Of a DNA stretch of 64,000 nt, positions 1 through 25,049 are shown one piece after another. The DNA is from Heterocephalus glaber (lineage: Eukaryota > Chordata > Mammalia > Rodentia > Bathyergidae): positions 34,141,378 to 34,205,377 of the forward strand of contig NW_004624730.1 of assembly GCF_000247695.1 (NCBI RefSeq), read 5' to 3'. Each line of letters starts with the position of its first letter. The first letter of the stretch is position 1. The position numbers and the translations under genes were made by a program. Below the pieces are notes generated by a model. The model was not told the origin of the DNA and made no database searches. It saw only the letters and a program-made list of their open reading frames with translations.

Positions 1-1399
1 ACTGAATACTCAACAAAAGTCAGTGATCAAGGCGGAGAATAAAACTATAATCCAAACATTTCTCTCTTACTAATGGAAAATATGATTACCTACTTTTTCT
101 CTGTATTTTAGAACATTTTGCCTTTAGGTTAAGGCTTCTCAACCCTGCTTTTAAAAAAACAAAACAAAACTGCAAATCAAGGCCAAATACAAAACTACTT
201 AGTTTTGGGAAGAGCCAAATTTTTAAAATACAAATTATCTGCTACAGTAAATATAGCAGATAAAATATTTCACAATCATGTCCTTAAGAAAAAAATTATA
301 TCCACTCTCATTGTCTTTTCCTCTTAAGAATTTCTTGGCAGAAAACATATTCAAAAGGGTCACCTGGGTGGTGGCCATCCCTATACTGATATCTTAGGCA
401 GGAGAAATTCAAACCAGTAATCTTGTGCCTGGCTTCCGACTTTAAGAACTGACACTTCATTTTCATAAATAAGTTCCAAAAGTCATGAGGCAAATGGCAA
501 AGTTTCAAGGAACCTTAGCCACCTGCAAAGCCACCTACTTCCTTTGATCAGTAAGAAAAACAGACCAGGACAGGTGAAAGAACATGCCTAAAATCACACT
601 GCTTGCTGATGGCAGAACCAGGCTTAGAACTCACATACTTTGTGTCACAGACCAGTGCTTCTGTTAAGAATTTTTTTCTTCTTAGGTTTTAAAGTTTTAT
701 GCATTTCTTTATATATGTAAGAATTACTAAGTTTAAAAAGCTGGAGTATGAATCCAAATTCAGGAATCAGAAAAAAAGATGAAGTGAAAACTCAAGAAGG
801 CAAACAGGAATTACCCATCTCCCTGAACATCTAATCCTGCTAGTCAAAAGACCCTCCCAAACTTCCTTTAATTATCCTGTTTGGAGTCTAAAGAGGCAGG
901 ACACGACTGCTCACTGTCCAAACAGATGTATCTGTAGACTGGTGTTCTCCATACATGTACATGGGTGTATCATGTCCTTTAGTGTCCCCAGAAACAGCAG
1001 TGACTGGCAAGCACATTGGAAAGAAACGGGGTAGGCAGTAAGTCTCAGCAGGTGCACACTGGCAGTGGCCTGGCATCTGCTCTTTACTATAACTGCACTA
1101 TGCCTAACAGCACCTCACAGATATTTGATCAGTGACTTAAAAAATGCAGTATGCATGTGTGAAACATTAAAACATTTAATGTGAAATAATGTAATAAAAA
1201 TATGTAATTATTTACTTGGCTCTCATAAAGAAGACTAGGGAAAACACAAATTTTAAAAAGCAAAGTTTAATCACATTTTAGGACTTTTCTTAAAAATTTT
1301 GTGTATGCATTCAACCTCCCTATTTCAGTTAACTTCAAATCTTGTTTCAAATTATCCTTTCCAAATCACAATAATGTACCAAATAGGACAACCTGTACA
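1..1399. other. Flank downstream of SSR3
   Basis: AT-rich unique sequence with no open frame that looks coding. It contains a likely MIR relic at about 570-665. In human the next gene on this side is KCNAB1; nothing of it is recognisable here. Confidence 0.4.
570..665 (-). repeat. MIR relic, reverse
   Basis: TGCCTAAAATCACACTGCTT, GCAGAACCAGGCTTAGAACT. Confidence 0.55.
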
Positions 1400-3601
1400 T
1401 TTCAATCCAAGATTTTTATTAAATTGTAAATCAGAAAATGAAAATACGCAAATGAATGTTTTAACACTAAATTTCTGTGCATCATGACTGAGAAAATAGG
1501 AATGCAATCCCTTTGAATCCCAATTACAGCAGAATACCTTTCATTCTACTGGTGTTGGGTATGGGGTCTTTTTAAGATGGAAATTCTGCTGGAGGCTTTC
1601 ACTATCAAAGTCCAATTCAGCACATCATATCTCTTCATACCAAATGGCTCTTTATGATAGAGAATACTGAGGAAAAGTTTCTGCATTTCCAAGAGCAAAG
1701 TACTAGCACAATAATTCTTAATATAAACTGTTCAACTTTGAATATACACTCATATGCACAGAAATGTATCTAGCAGTATAGAAAGAGACTATTATTAGGA
1801 TTTTTTTTAAAGTGCCATACAAAATATTCAGGACAGAAAACAAATTTTGCTTACTCACTTTTCCACAAACGTTTGGTTTATTAATTCAAGAGAAATTCTA
1901 CAGAGAATATTGGGCTATTTCACCATCCCACCTCACCCACAGTTTTATACTAAGACTGGTGGTGATTTTTTTCCCACCTACACAAGCATTGCCCTCTAGT
2001 GGCAATTTTTTTTTTTTTGGTACTGGGGATCGAACTCAGGTCCTTGTGCTTCCGTTGCAGGTGGCAAAACCACTGAGCTAAATCCCCGGCCCTAGTGGAA
2101 AATTTTGATCAGCTATTTAAAATATATTTGGTCCAGCATGGGTTACACTTGAAGATTTGTCAAAGAATCATTTCATCAGGTAAACAAATGTACTGGTACA
2201 CAAATTCCATGCCACCAGCCAAACTAAAGATATAACAAAAATGAACCTCTTATGTGTTACCCAACTGTACTTTGCAGTCAATCTCTTACCTCCTATTCAG
2301 TCCACATTAGCTAACGATAGCACTCAGGTAATAATGCAGCAAAGAAAAGTAAAGAATTGCCAACTTCTAGAAGAACTGATGAAAAGTAAACCACAACTGT
2401 AGACAATGACAATCTGGGTCACAATGCAAATGCATTCCAGCCCCGGCTTTTCTTAAAAAGCTCTTGGAGGCAGCCCACCAACACATCCGGTAGCACATAA
2501 GTAAATGCTGAATGAATACCTGTTTAAAAAGTTATAAATAAATATCATTTATAAAGTTCACCTTAAATTTACAAGTGAAAAACTAAAGATCAGCAATACA
2601 TTTCCTTTTGAGGTACAACTTGTAGGAAATTTCAATTCATGGTACAGGCAATAAATGATAGTATCTGTACACACACTAGTTAAAAATGCAAGACTGCTCT
2701 CAGCTGGACTCTCTAGGGCTGAAGAGATCAATATTTTGTCTAACTTGTGGACTAAAGAGTCAAACTTAAGTCCTAGTGGAAAAATGGTGACAAACACACC
2801 ACTGCAAATTCCTTGATGAATTCTTAGAATTCCAGAATTAAGTTCACAAAAATTACTTTGGTCTTTTACATGTCAATATTCAGGAAAGAGGTTTTCTCTC
2901 ATAACATTCTTCCAGTGGTGTGAAACCATGCTCATGGAAAACAATGATTCCAATGACAACGTATAAAACCAACATGGCAGGGTCAAGCTGACCTCTGTGG
3001 CCACCCAGGGCCAGTCATACAGCTGAAGAGTGTGTGCTTTAACCCTGCAGGCCAACTCTCATAGCCCTGTGCACTATTTTTAGGTTACTTACTACCTTGG
3101 TGGCCTTTCTTCTTTAAAAAAACAAAGTGGGGGGGGGGGGTCTTAACTAACAAATTCAGAGCCTTGTAAACATGAGGCTTCTGTTCAATCCCCTGGGAAG
3201 AGGATTCATTCTGATATTTACAGTTCAAAAAAAGTTGTAATATTGTGCTTGGAACATAGAGAACCAGTTATTAACTTCTTGCTACTATTATAAATAATAA
3301 CAGCTCAGCCCACAGGTTACTGTGACCTCTGACAGATCAAGGAAATAAGTTATTTTCTCCACTTGTTATTTCAGCACATTACAAACAAGTCTTCTTGCCT
3401 TTTAATAAATGTTCTGGTACTCTATGAATTTCCCTTTCAATTCATTTAATTTCACCAATCTGTCAAAAAGAGCCAATAAACAAATAATGAATTACATTCT
3501 GTTACATTTTTTTAAACCTTCAAACTCCAGACATAAAAACATCTTGTGTGTCTCTCACCCTGACCACCCATAATACACAGCAGGGTGCTAAGCCGACATG
3601 T
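1400..3601 (-). other. SSR3: Probable SSR3 3' UTR, end not fixed
   Basis: The terminal exon continues leftward from the stop at 3602. Possible poly(A) signals on the minus strand are ATTAAA at 3450-3445 and 3406-3401 (short form), and AATAAA at 1882-1877 and 1420-1415 (long forms). An ID-like SINE inserted at 2007-2090. A run of 12 G lies at about 3128-3140. Which signal is used cannot be decided from sequence alone. Confidence 0.4.
2007..2090 (-). mobile_element. ID-like tRNA SINE
   Basis: T-run, then GGTACTGGGGATCGAACTCA ... CTGAGCTAAATCCCCGGCCC. Target duplication about CTAGTGGCAATTT / CTAGTGGAAAATTT. Lies in the SSR3 3' UTR, sense with the gene. Confidence 0.85.
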
Positions 3602-16599
<12,998 letters not shown>

Positions 16600-16600
<1 letters not shown>

Positions 16601-17966
16601 GAGTTGTAGTTTTAGTGGGTACTTTTATTTTTAATTAACAAAACTTTATTGTCGTTCCACTTCAAACCTCTTGACAGACTCCTGGGTTCCCAGTCTTTAG
16701 AATTCAAAAATAAAAATCTTTTTGAACCCCCCTTGTCATATATTCATTAATTTAGCAAGTACAGTACAGTATGTGGCTAGTATCTTCTGTGAGTTCTCAG
16801 CACTGGGGGCAATAGCGGAGGACATAGAGAATCCTATAGCTAACACGTGTAAAATCTGTCGTCCTTTACCACATGCAGTATTTTATTACATACCTTCAAG
16901 AATACTAGGACATGCACATCATTACCCCCACAACAGATGAAGAAGTTGAGGGTGGGAGATTGGAGGTACTACTCTTTAGGATGTAGACTCTTCATGGAAA
17001 CAACCGGCTACCCTTGTACAAAAAAAAGAAGAATATGTCGTCATTGCTTGTAAAGACCTCAACAAGGTCATGAGTTCCTCATGAGGAAGAAATGATCTCA
17101 AAATGAAGATGATATTTAACTGTACCTAATACATTCACAGATTACTACTATTGTGTTGCTTTCAACTAAATCTTTAGATTAGGATGTCTTCCAAAACGTG
17201 CACTCTGAGGAAAGAATACATTGGCGAGGCAGGACTCTTTCTCTGAAGCCAGAATGATTGAATTTACCTAGCACAACTAGATGCCATTCTTAACATCAAA
17301 ATTATCGCTTTTTCTTCAAAAAAGGATATTCAACATCACTCTCAGCAAATGCTTTTCTTTATATTACTGAGGACACCCCAGCGTATCAGGCAAAATTTCC
17401 TCAATCTCCAGCTTTGTAGATATTTTTTCTTCCAGCTTTGTAGATATCTTTTCCTCTCTGCTTATCCAAATTGCAACTGACCTGCATAGGCTCTATCCTA
17501 ATTGGGCTGTCTTCAATTTGTCAATCTATTCTCTACACAAGTACCAGAATGAGTTTTCTGAAATACAAATCCATTACCTACAACAAATACTCCCAAATGC
17601 CAGAAGTTTTCACCAATTCACCACAAAATTAGAAAGGAAAAGACCGTCTGGTATATTTTTCGTAAAACTAAATGCATTGATTTGAGAATATCTGGGTTTT
17701 ATGTCCTTTTTTGATGTTAAAATGCTCTTTCTTTAATACGTGGTGGTAATTGAAAAAGAAACGTTTTTCGCTTTATACATTCTCCTCTCTCAGTTTTTCC
17801 TACTTAGTAAATCACATCCTTTTTTTACTCACTTTCTCTGTTTAAAATCCTAGGTTTCAATACAATTTTTTTCCCCTTCTCCATCTATAACCAATTTATA
17901 AACAGAAACTTTTGGATCTGCCTCCATAACAAGATTTCCTTCTGGCTATTTATAAATCAAAGATGT
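16600..17966. other. Intergenic sequence upstream of SSR3
   Basis: AT-rich, with no credible coding frame. Contains a MIR-like relic at about 16780-16990 (ACAGATGAAGAAGTTGAGG) and a 24-base tandem duplication at 17407-17454. Confidence 0.5.
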
Positions 17967-17982
17967 AAAAAGATGGCCTAAG

Positions 17983-18070
17983 GGCTGGGGATTTAGCTCA
18001 GTGGTTCCAGCACCTGCCTCAAAAGCACAAGGTCCTGAGTTCGATCCCCGGTACCAAATTAAAACAAAAA
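17983..18070 (+). mobile_element. ID-like tRNA SINE with 16-base TSD
   Basis: GGCTGGGGATTTAGCTCAGT ... GAGTTCGATCCCCGGTACC. Perfect duplication AAAAAGATGGCCTAAG at 17967-17982 and 18071-18086. Confidence 0.92.
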
Positions 18071-18416
18071 AAAAAGATGGCCTAAGATAAAAATTGGAAA
18101 ACTGTAAGATCAAAAAGGACAAAATCATCAGTATATTTCTTAAAAAGAAGAAGAAAATTGGAAACAATAATAATAAGGTTAAGAAGAATTATGCCTGAGA
18201 AATATTTTAACAATTAAAATAGGAAAGATGAAAGTTTGAAGTGGTAATTAAATAAAATGTTAAAATTTAAGTGATCAAAAAAAATTAGCTGAAAAAAAAC
18301 TGTGAAACTAAAGAGACTAACTATAAATAGATGATAATATAAAATAGTAGAAATTTTCACAGAAGTAAAATAAACTATGTTAATCAATGGCGCTTATGAC
18401 AAAGAAGGTTTTGGAG

Positions 18417-18503
18417 GGCCGGGCATTTAGCTCAGTGGTTGCGGTGCCTGCCTCACAAGCACAAGGTCCAGAGTTTGATCACCAGTACCAAAAAAAAAAA
18501 AAA
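18417..18503 (+). mobile_element. ID-like tRNA SINE
   Basis: GGCCGGGCATTTAGCTCAGT ... GAGTTTGATCACCAGTACC, A-tail. Confidence 0.85.
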
Positions 18504-19292
18504 GGTTAGCACACTTCAGATACTGAAGCAATGTTTTCGGGCCCCAAAATTACCTAATTGTTTCTGAAGACCAGCAACATCTATGAACCTGGTTTTCATA
18601 GGCATGGGGCACTAGACAAACAGGGTATACATTGTGCTGAAGAACAGGCGAAGAGGCAGCCAATAAATTCAATTCAAATAAAGATTTACGATAAACTGTT
18701 CTCATTTCAATATAACTCAACTATATGAAGGAATCAGGTGGATTTGATTCTATACCAGCCCAATTTAATCTGTAGATTTCAGATTTATCATTTCTGCTTT
18801 ATCACTTTACACTTACCAGATTGGGTAAAATTTTTAAGCAATCATATTAATTGCTGTCAGGGGTATATAGACAGGAATTTTCTCTCATCCATTCCTGATG
18901 GCTTTGTGGAAGAAAGTCCGGCAAGTTAGCAATCTATATCCTTTTCTGCAGCAGACACTGTAAATTGCCCAACCAATAAAGAAAGCCACTGCTAGCTTTT
19001 CACTGGGCCTTTAAAAAGAATAACAAATGGATCATCTAAAGGAGTTGAAAAAAAAGAGAAAAAAAAGGTTCCCCTCTTTTAAAGCCCATTTGAAAATGTA
19101 AATCTCATTATGGAAATAATTTTGAAAGAAGACATAGAAGACTTACATAAGTCTCTAGGTTTAACATTTCAATTCTCACCTGCAAGATGACTGACTCAGT
19201 CAAACTACATTTTTCAGGCACATAATGATTCAACAAATAATGATTGAGAAGGTACTACGTGAAAGATACTATGCTAGACCTTGTAAGTAACC

Positions 19293-19545
19293 AAATAACA
19301 ATCATTATTATGATTGCAATAACCAGTGTTTACTGAGTCAAGCTCTGGGCTTGGTCCTTCACATGTATGGCCTGATTTAATCCTTACAACAACCCTATGA
19401 AATGTGTTGTTATTATTATTATTATTCCTATTTATCAGATGAAGAAACTGAGACAGATGAGTAGAGTAACTCACTTAAGATTCCAAGGCTAGTAGGTAAG
19501 TGGTGGAGTCACTTTACAAACCCAGGCAATATGATTCCAGGATAT
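19293..19545 (-). repeat. MIR relic, reverse
   Basis: Plus-strand text ACAACCCTATGAAATG, ATCAGATGAAGAAACTGAGA, GTAGGTAAGTGGTGGAGTCA follows the reversed MIR core. Internal (TTA)n expansion. Confidence 0.8.
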
Positions 19546-19647
19546 ATGATGTTAGTTACAAGTGAATTCCAGTCTTTTCTATGCTGGTGGGATCTCTGAT
19601 TCCAAGGATCTGCCCCCAAAAACCCAATTTTGAGCCACCAACAGCTC

Positions 19648-19790
19648 TTCCTTCCTTCCTTCCTTCCTTCTTTCCTTCTTTCCTTCTTTCCTTCCTTCCT
19701 TCTTCCCTTCCTTCCTTCTTCCTTTCCTTCCTTCCTTCCTTTCTTCCTTTCTTCCTTCCTTTCTCTCTTTCTTTCTTTCTCTTTTTTTTT
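19648..19790. repeat. (CCTT)n polypyrimidine tract
   Basis: About 140 bases of imperfect CCTT/CTTT on the plus strand, ending in the T-run of a reversed B1. Frames rich in Leu-Pro-Ser-Phe across it are artefacts. Confidence 0.95.
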
Positions 19791-19890
19791 TCTGTCATAT
19801 TTTGAGACAAGGTTTTACTCTGTAGCCCAGTCTTAGCTCACAACCCCCTGCCTCCCCTGGGATGACAGTCATAAACCACCATGCCTAGCC
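19791..19890 (-). mobile_element. B1 SINE, reverse, diverged
   Basis: TTTTGAGACAAGGTTTTACT ... ACCACCATGCCTAGCC. Confidence 0.78.
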
Positions 19891-20451
19891 AGGGCACTTT
19901 CTTGTGTACCAGTTGCCATGCACACTGCAGCTCTGGCCAATGCATCCTTGGACAGGTAGGATCCTGTGCCCAACCAATAGACCAACTGTAGTCAGCACGG
20001 CTGCTCTTTCCTTAGTGGATTCTCTGTCTCCAGGAGTTTGACTATAAAACCCAGAAAGAAATAGTTAATACAGTGTACACAACAGGAAGGCAAACTGAGA
20101 AGAGGTGCAAAGCAAAAGCCACAACTCCCTAGCAGCCATAAATTAAAATGGGAGAAATTAGAGAGATTCTCCAAAAACCTCAGGGCTTCCTCATTTCTCT
20201 CTGTGTAGGCCTAAAGATGATCCCCATTTTCTGCAGTAAACCCAAACACATCAAAACTGAAAACAAGACATACTTGAAATACATTAAAATACATAATATA
20301 ATCAGGTTCTACATAGAAATAAATGTGTATAAATAACTATGTTTGACATAATTTATCATTTTATATATTCCTCCTCTCCCAAAGCATTGAAGGCAAAGAA
20401 GAAAAAAAAAAAAAAAACCTAAAGATCAGATAACTAATTTTAGTGAGGAAA

Positions 20452-20572
20452 TTGTGGCATCACTGGGCACTTGGGAGGCTGAGATAGGAGAATTGGTCCC
20501 AGTTCGAGGCCAGCCTGATTTACATAGGGAGTTCAAGGCCACCCTGAACTACAGAGCGAGACCTTGTCTCAA
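20452..20572 (+). mobile_element. B1 SINE with duplicated middle
   Basis: GGGCACTTGGGAGGCTGAGA ... GCGAGACCTTGTCTCAAAG. The tail passes into (GA)n at 20573-20592. Confidence 0.85.
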
Positions 20573-20781
20573 AGAGAGAGAGAGAGAGAGAGTCAGTATA
20601 ACTAAAAAAGCTCAATTTTCCAAAATGCACTGAAATTGAGACAGATTAGACAGACAGAATCAACAGCAAATATTGTGTAGGCTAAACACAATGAGTTTGG
20701 ATTTACTCTGTCTCATAAACTCTCCAGTGTAAGGATATTTAAATACACGTGGTAAAAAAAAAAAAAAAAAAAAGTAATGTA

Positions 20782-20940
20782 TAGCTGGACATGGTGGTGC
20801 AGACTTACAATCCCAGCACTCAGAAGGCTAAGGAGAGAGGATCACCAAAAGTTTGAGGTCAGCCTAGGCTACATAGTGAGTTCAAGTCCAGCCTGGACTA
20901 CATTGTGAGACCTTGTCCCCCAAAACAAACAAACAAGCAA
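20782..20940 (+). mobile_element. B1 SINE with duplicated middle
   Basis: AGCTGGACATGGTGGTGCAG ... GTGAGACCTTGTCCCCC. GTGAGTTCAAGTCCAGCC repeats the preceding block. Confidence 0.87.
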
Positions 20941-21050
20941 AGCCAAATGTATAATGATAAAAGCCTTATCTTCAAGGGAAAAAATCCTTCACACTTCAGA
21001 AAGAAATGTGCACTTTTGCCCAAAATGCTGGGGAACATTAGGCCCTAAGT

Positions 21051-21149
21051 CTTTATTTTTATTTTATTTTATTGTATTTGGTACCAGGGATCTAACTCGG
21101 GTCCTTGGGCTTGCACAGCAGGGGCAAAAACCACTGAGCTAAATCCCCG
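21051..21149 (-). mobile_element. ID-like tRNA SINE with 12-base TSD
   Basis: (TTTTA)n tail, GGTACCAGGGATCTAACTCG ... CTGAGCTAAATCCCC. Duplication TAGGCCCTAAGT at 21039-21050 and 21150-21161. Confidence 0.92.
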
Positions 21150-22427
21150 TAGGCCCTAAGTGTTAGTCAGATATCCTCCTCCACCCACTTAACCACTACT
21201 CCACAAGTTATTTTTTATAAGGATAAGGTCTTGATAATTCTAAATGCACACTTCACTGTGGAATTGAATTTAAAATGAAATGAGGCATTAAAACATTTAG
21301 AGGGATAAACATTGGTCTTTGAGCTCGAAGTTTATACTTTCCAAGATAAATATTGTTTTCCTTTTCAGGAAATATTGATGTGACCCAAGTAAACTGGGAA
21401 CTGCTTTTGAAGCAGTCAGAAAAGCCTGTTTTCTTTGTGCTTAATGATATCCATAAAGTCATTTACTTCTTTAAGAAAATGATACATATCTGCAGAAAAT
21501 ATATTATCTTAATAACCACTGATAGAGCCTGTAATACTTTAAGTCTGAAAACTCCCCCTGGAATCTTCTAAATGTGAGACTTATCACACATGTATCATTC
21601 ATGCAGCACTGCAGGGCACAATAAAAATTAAGATTTACACTGGAAATCAATTTTCTTTTGTTACACACTTAACCCAAGCACTATGGCAACTGAATATAAG
21701 ATAAAGTAGGTCACGGATTTCAACTGAAATGGCTTCCATGATACAAAAGCCAGTTATAATTTGTTGCTCATCTCTTAGGATTTTTTATTTTGAAATTCTT
21801 CTATTTCACCCTAGTCAATGTTATCTAACAACAACCTAGTGAATAAAAATCATAAGACCAAATTATTGAGTGAGATTTATTCAATCTTCGTAATTTCTTC
21901 ACTTGGTTTACTAATATTTAATGAGTAGTATCCATCTCTATACTCAGAAAACAAGGAAGGGAATTCCAGGTAAAAGGAAGAGTGTATACAGCTTCATGGT
22001 CATGAAAGGGCACAGTGTACTATTTGCAAATCATTTTAGGAAGCATTTAGGGAGTGATCAAAACCAAGCACAATAAAGAGATTTTTTTTAAAAAAGAGGC
22101 GGTGTTTTTGTCACTGTAGGGCCAATGGAATCATCTGTCTCCTAGGAACCTAAATGGACACCTACACCAGCTGCCTGGGCTATTTGTATCCAGGAAATAA
22201 AACGACAATGAACTATAATACCCTTTGCATTATTTTCTGATACTGCTTTCCTTTGTCTCTTGGGAAGATATGCTTCTCTTTTATTAACTCATATTTTGTA
22301 TTCCATCTTCAAAGAGCCCTCTAGGACCTTCCCATACAAAATATCCTTTCTTCTCTCTCTCTCCTATACATAGACCTTGTAAGTTTTTAGAATCAGAAAG
22401 AGCTGTCTGTTTAATCTGTCACAATAA

Positions 22428-22545
22428 TAGCTGTGTGATCTTGGGAAAATTGTTTACTTTCTCTGATACGTGAGGTTGCTGTAAGTATTAAATGAAACAA
22501 ATAATGTGAGGCCCCAGTGCTGTGCTTGGGACAGAGTAAGCTGTC
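22428..22545 (+). repeat. MIR relic
   Basis: AGCTGTGTGATCTTGGGAAA, then GTTGCTGTAAGTATTAAATG follows the MIR core. Confidence 0.75.
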
Positions 22546-22626
22546 CTCTCTCATCTCTTAAAATGTTGTTTCCTGCTCAACTTACAGACCTACTCAGTTT
22601 TCTTATTTCCTGCACACAGTTCCTAT

Positions 22627-22707
22627 ACACACACACACACAAACACACACACATACGCATATGCACACACGCACATGCATATGCACACACACACACACAC
22701 ACACACA
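22627..22707. repeat. Imperfect (CA)n
   Basis: CA repeat broken by ATACGCATATG-type interruptions. Confidence 0.92.
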
Positions 22708-22728
22708 AATACTCAAACATACAAGTGC

Positions 22729-22862
22729 ACAGGGTGTTGTGGCAGATGCCCATAATCCCAACACTTGGAAGACCAAGACAGGAGGATCACCGAAAGTTCA
22801 AGGTCAGCCTGGACTGCAGAGAGAGACCCTGTCTCAAAAAAGAAAAAAAAGAAAAGAAAACC
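22729..22862 (+). mobile_element. B1 SINE
   Basis: AGGGTGTTGTGGCAGATGCC ... AGAGACCCTGTCTCAAA. ACAAGTGCA on both sides. Confidence 0.85.
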
Positions 22863-23658
22863 ACACAAGTGCATGCATATACTTTCCCTCAACCCTATTA
22901 CATACTTAAGCTTTACCTGCCCTTCATTAACAAAGAATATACTCCAACTCACTTCCCACTCATTTCTTGTCATGCTGCAACCTGGATTCCACACCTGTCT
23001 TTTTTCTGAATCTGCACCATATAGGGCAGCTAAATTGCCATATCTGGTATCTGACTGTCTCCCTCAGTTTTTAACTGCTTTACCTCTCCTCAGCATTTAG
23101 CATCACTGAACATCTCATCCTCCTTGGGTTGTTCTTCTCTGGGCTCCAATGCAAGTGAAGGAGCCACTGGCTCCCCCACACCCCACCTCTCTGCCATGTC
23201 CCACTCTGGCCCCTACTCTGACTCCCCTGCCCCTCTCTGCTTCCTGGGGTGAGTTTGCCACTCAGGCAGATATGAAATGGTCATAAAGCTATGGTGGCTC
23301 CTATCAGTGGCCTCAGAAAGTAGTGCCACCTGGCAATAATTATGAAATGGAAATAACTTTTTCAGATAATTAAAACTAAATGTTGCCTCCTAACCAAGAA
23401 AAGCTAAGGTGATTCTTAAACACCCTAGTCACAAAGAACAAAGTGAAGGAGACAAGAAGATGTACCCAGAGCTTTACAGCAAGCATGTTAGGAAATTTAC
23501 TTCCTTTTCTTCTTTTACTACATAAATACGTGATGCAGCAGGTAGGAGCAGAAATATCTAAAACTATTCACAAAGTTGCTGAATGCTATTTTAAAATCCA
23601 AGCTTCTATCAATTACAAATAAGTTGAGCTTTTTCTACAATTGGTTTTTAAATTCCTT

Positions 23659-23743
23659 TTTTTTTTTTTTTGGTACAGGGGATCGAACTCAGGACCTTGT
23701 GCTTATGAGACAGGCAGCAGAACCACTGAGCTAAATCCCCAGC
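23659..23743 (-). mobile_element. ID-like tRNA SINE
   Basis: T-run, GGTACAGGGGATCGAACTCA ... CTGAGCTAAATCCCCAGCC. TTAAATTCTT / TTAAATTCCTT flanks. Confidence 0.87.
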
Positions 23744-23974
23744 CTTAAATTCTTGATTCAAAGAAATCTTCATTCTAGTGTACATCAGTTATGAACTTTA
23801 CATGGATGAATATCAAGAAATAGTGTAGAATCAGATAATGAACAAAGAAAAGGAACTGAAACTTTTCCCTTAGCCATGTTTTGCAAGTACTGCAATAATT
23901 CTTGACTAAGAAAGCACAGTAGTTAATATAAAAATCACAGTGTACGATCAGAGTTTGTTACATACATGTTAGTT

Positions 23975-24185
23975 AACAGCATTGGCCCTGGAATGAGACT
24001 GCCTTAATTCCAATTCCACTTAAACAACTTGCCAGTTGTGTGAAACTGGGGAAGTTATTTCATCTAAACTCTATTTTGCTAACCTATACAAATCAGAGGA
24101 AATAATGATACCTTTATACAGGAATTTTGGAAAGATAAAAAGAAACTATGTAAATTATTTAGCAAAGTACAAGACACATGGTTTA
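23975..24185 (+). repeat. MIR relic
   Basis: GGCCCTGGAATGAGACTGCC, then GTTGTGTGAAACTGGGGAAG, then AATAATGATACC. Confidence 0.75.
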
Positions 24186-24202
24186 CATTTAAAATATATT
24201 GT

Positions 24203-24240
24203 TCAGGGCTGGGATTTAGCTCAGTGGTACCCCCCGCCCC
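24203..24240 (+). mobile_element. 38-base ID-SINE stub with TSD
   Basis: Contains only the SINE 5' end and A box (GGGCTGGGATTTAGCTCAGT), then a C-rich junction. The B box, GGTACC end and A-tail are missing, yet AAAATATATTGT (24191-24202) and AAAATATGTTGT (24241-24252) flank it, matching at 11 of 12. Confidence 0.75.
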
Positions 24241-24327
24241 AAAATATGTTGTATAAACTTTTTTCTACATTCCCAGCCTTAGTTCCTTCCTTTGTGAGAA
24301 ATTATGCCTTAATTATTTGTAAATAAA

Positions 24328-24354
24328 TGTGTGTGTGTGTGTGTGTGTGTGTGT
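24328..24354. repeat. (GT)n microsatellite
   Basis: 13 GT units. Confidence 0.95.
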
Positions 24355-24404
24355 CTACACTGAGAAATGAGGCAGGGGAAACTTGACTGCAGAAAGACAG
24401 AGTC

Positions 24405-24516
24405 AGGCTGGGCGTAGTAGTGCACATCTGTAATCCCAGCACTCAGGAGCCTGAGGCAAGAGAATTGTTGTGAGTTAAAGTGCAGCCTGGACTAAATAGT
24501 GAGACCCTGACTCAAG
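24405..24516 (+). mobile_element. B1 SINE
   Basis: GGCTGGGCGTAGTAGTGCAC ... AGACCCTGACTCAAG. Its tail grew into the GAAA tract. AGACAGAGTCA on the left and GGCCAGAGTCA beyond the tract look like the TSD. Confidence 0.87.
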
Positions 24517-24524
24517 AAAAAAAA

Positions 24525-24604
<80 letters not shown>

Positions 24605-24665
24605 CGGAAGGAAGGAAGGAAGGAAGGAAGGAAGGAAGGAAGGAAGGAAGGAAAGAAAGAGAGAG
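24517..24665. repeat. (GAAA)n-(GGAA)n polypurine tract
   Basis: About 150 bases of pure purine on the plus strand: roughly 20 GAAA units, then about 12 GGAA units, then GAAA/GA. No coding value. Confidence 0.97.
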
Positions 24666-24708
24666 AAGGCCAGAGTCACTCCTGGTGAAAGCTTAAAAGA
24701 CCCATCTA

Positions 24709-24868
24709 GGGGGGCATGTTGGTGCATACCTGTAATCCCAGCACTCAGGATGCTGAGGCAAGAGGACCGCAGCAAGTTCAAGGCCAGCCTGAACTACATA
24801 GTTCAACACCAGCCTGAACTGCATGACGAGACCCTGTCTCAAAAAATAAAATAAAATAAATTAAAAAG
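24709..24868 (+). mobile_element. B1 SINE with duplicated middle
   Basis: GGGGGGCATGTTGGTGCATA ... GAGACCCTGTCTCAAA, then an AAATA-rich tail. Confidence 0.87.
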
Positions 24869-25049
24869 CTAGTCTCTGCCTAGCACAGAAGAGCTCCACT
24901 CACTACTGTACTTCTTTTAACAAAGAAACAGCATTTCATCATCTAAGCTGGAGAAAGCAGGAAAGGTACCCAACATTCTATATAAAAGGGCTACACATAA
25001 ATAAGAGTTGCTGCCAACTCTTTGTCACAGTAATATTTCATTATTTTAT

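Noticed and set aside
17983..18070. tRNA gene
   Set aside because: A and B boxes are intact, but the 3' half does not close an acceptor stem and the unit has GGTACC plus an A-tail, is dispersed in dozens of copies and carries target duplications: a SINE.
19556..19836. Leu-Pro-Ser-Phe-rich or Lys-Glu-Gly-Arg-rich proteins
   Set aside because: Read-through of (CCTT)n and (GGAA)n tracts on both strands; same at 24480-24854 and 42021-42284.
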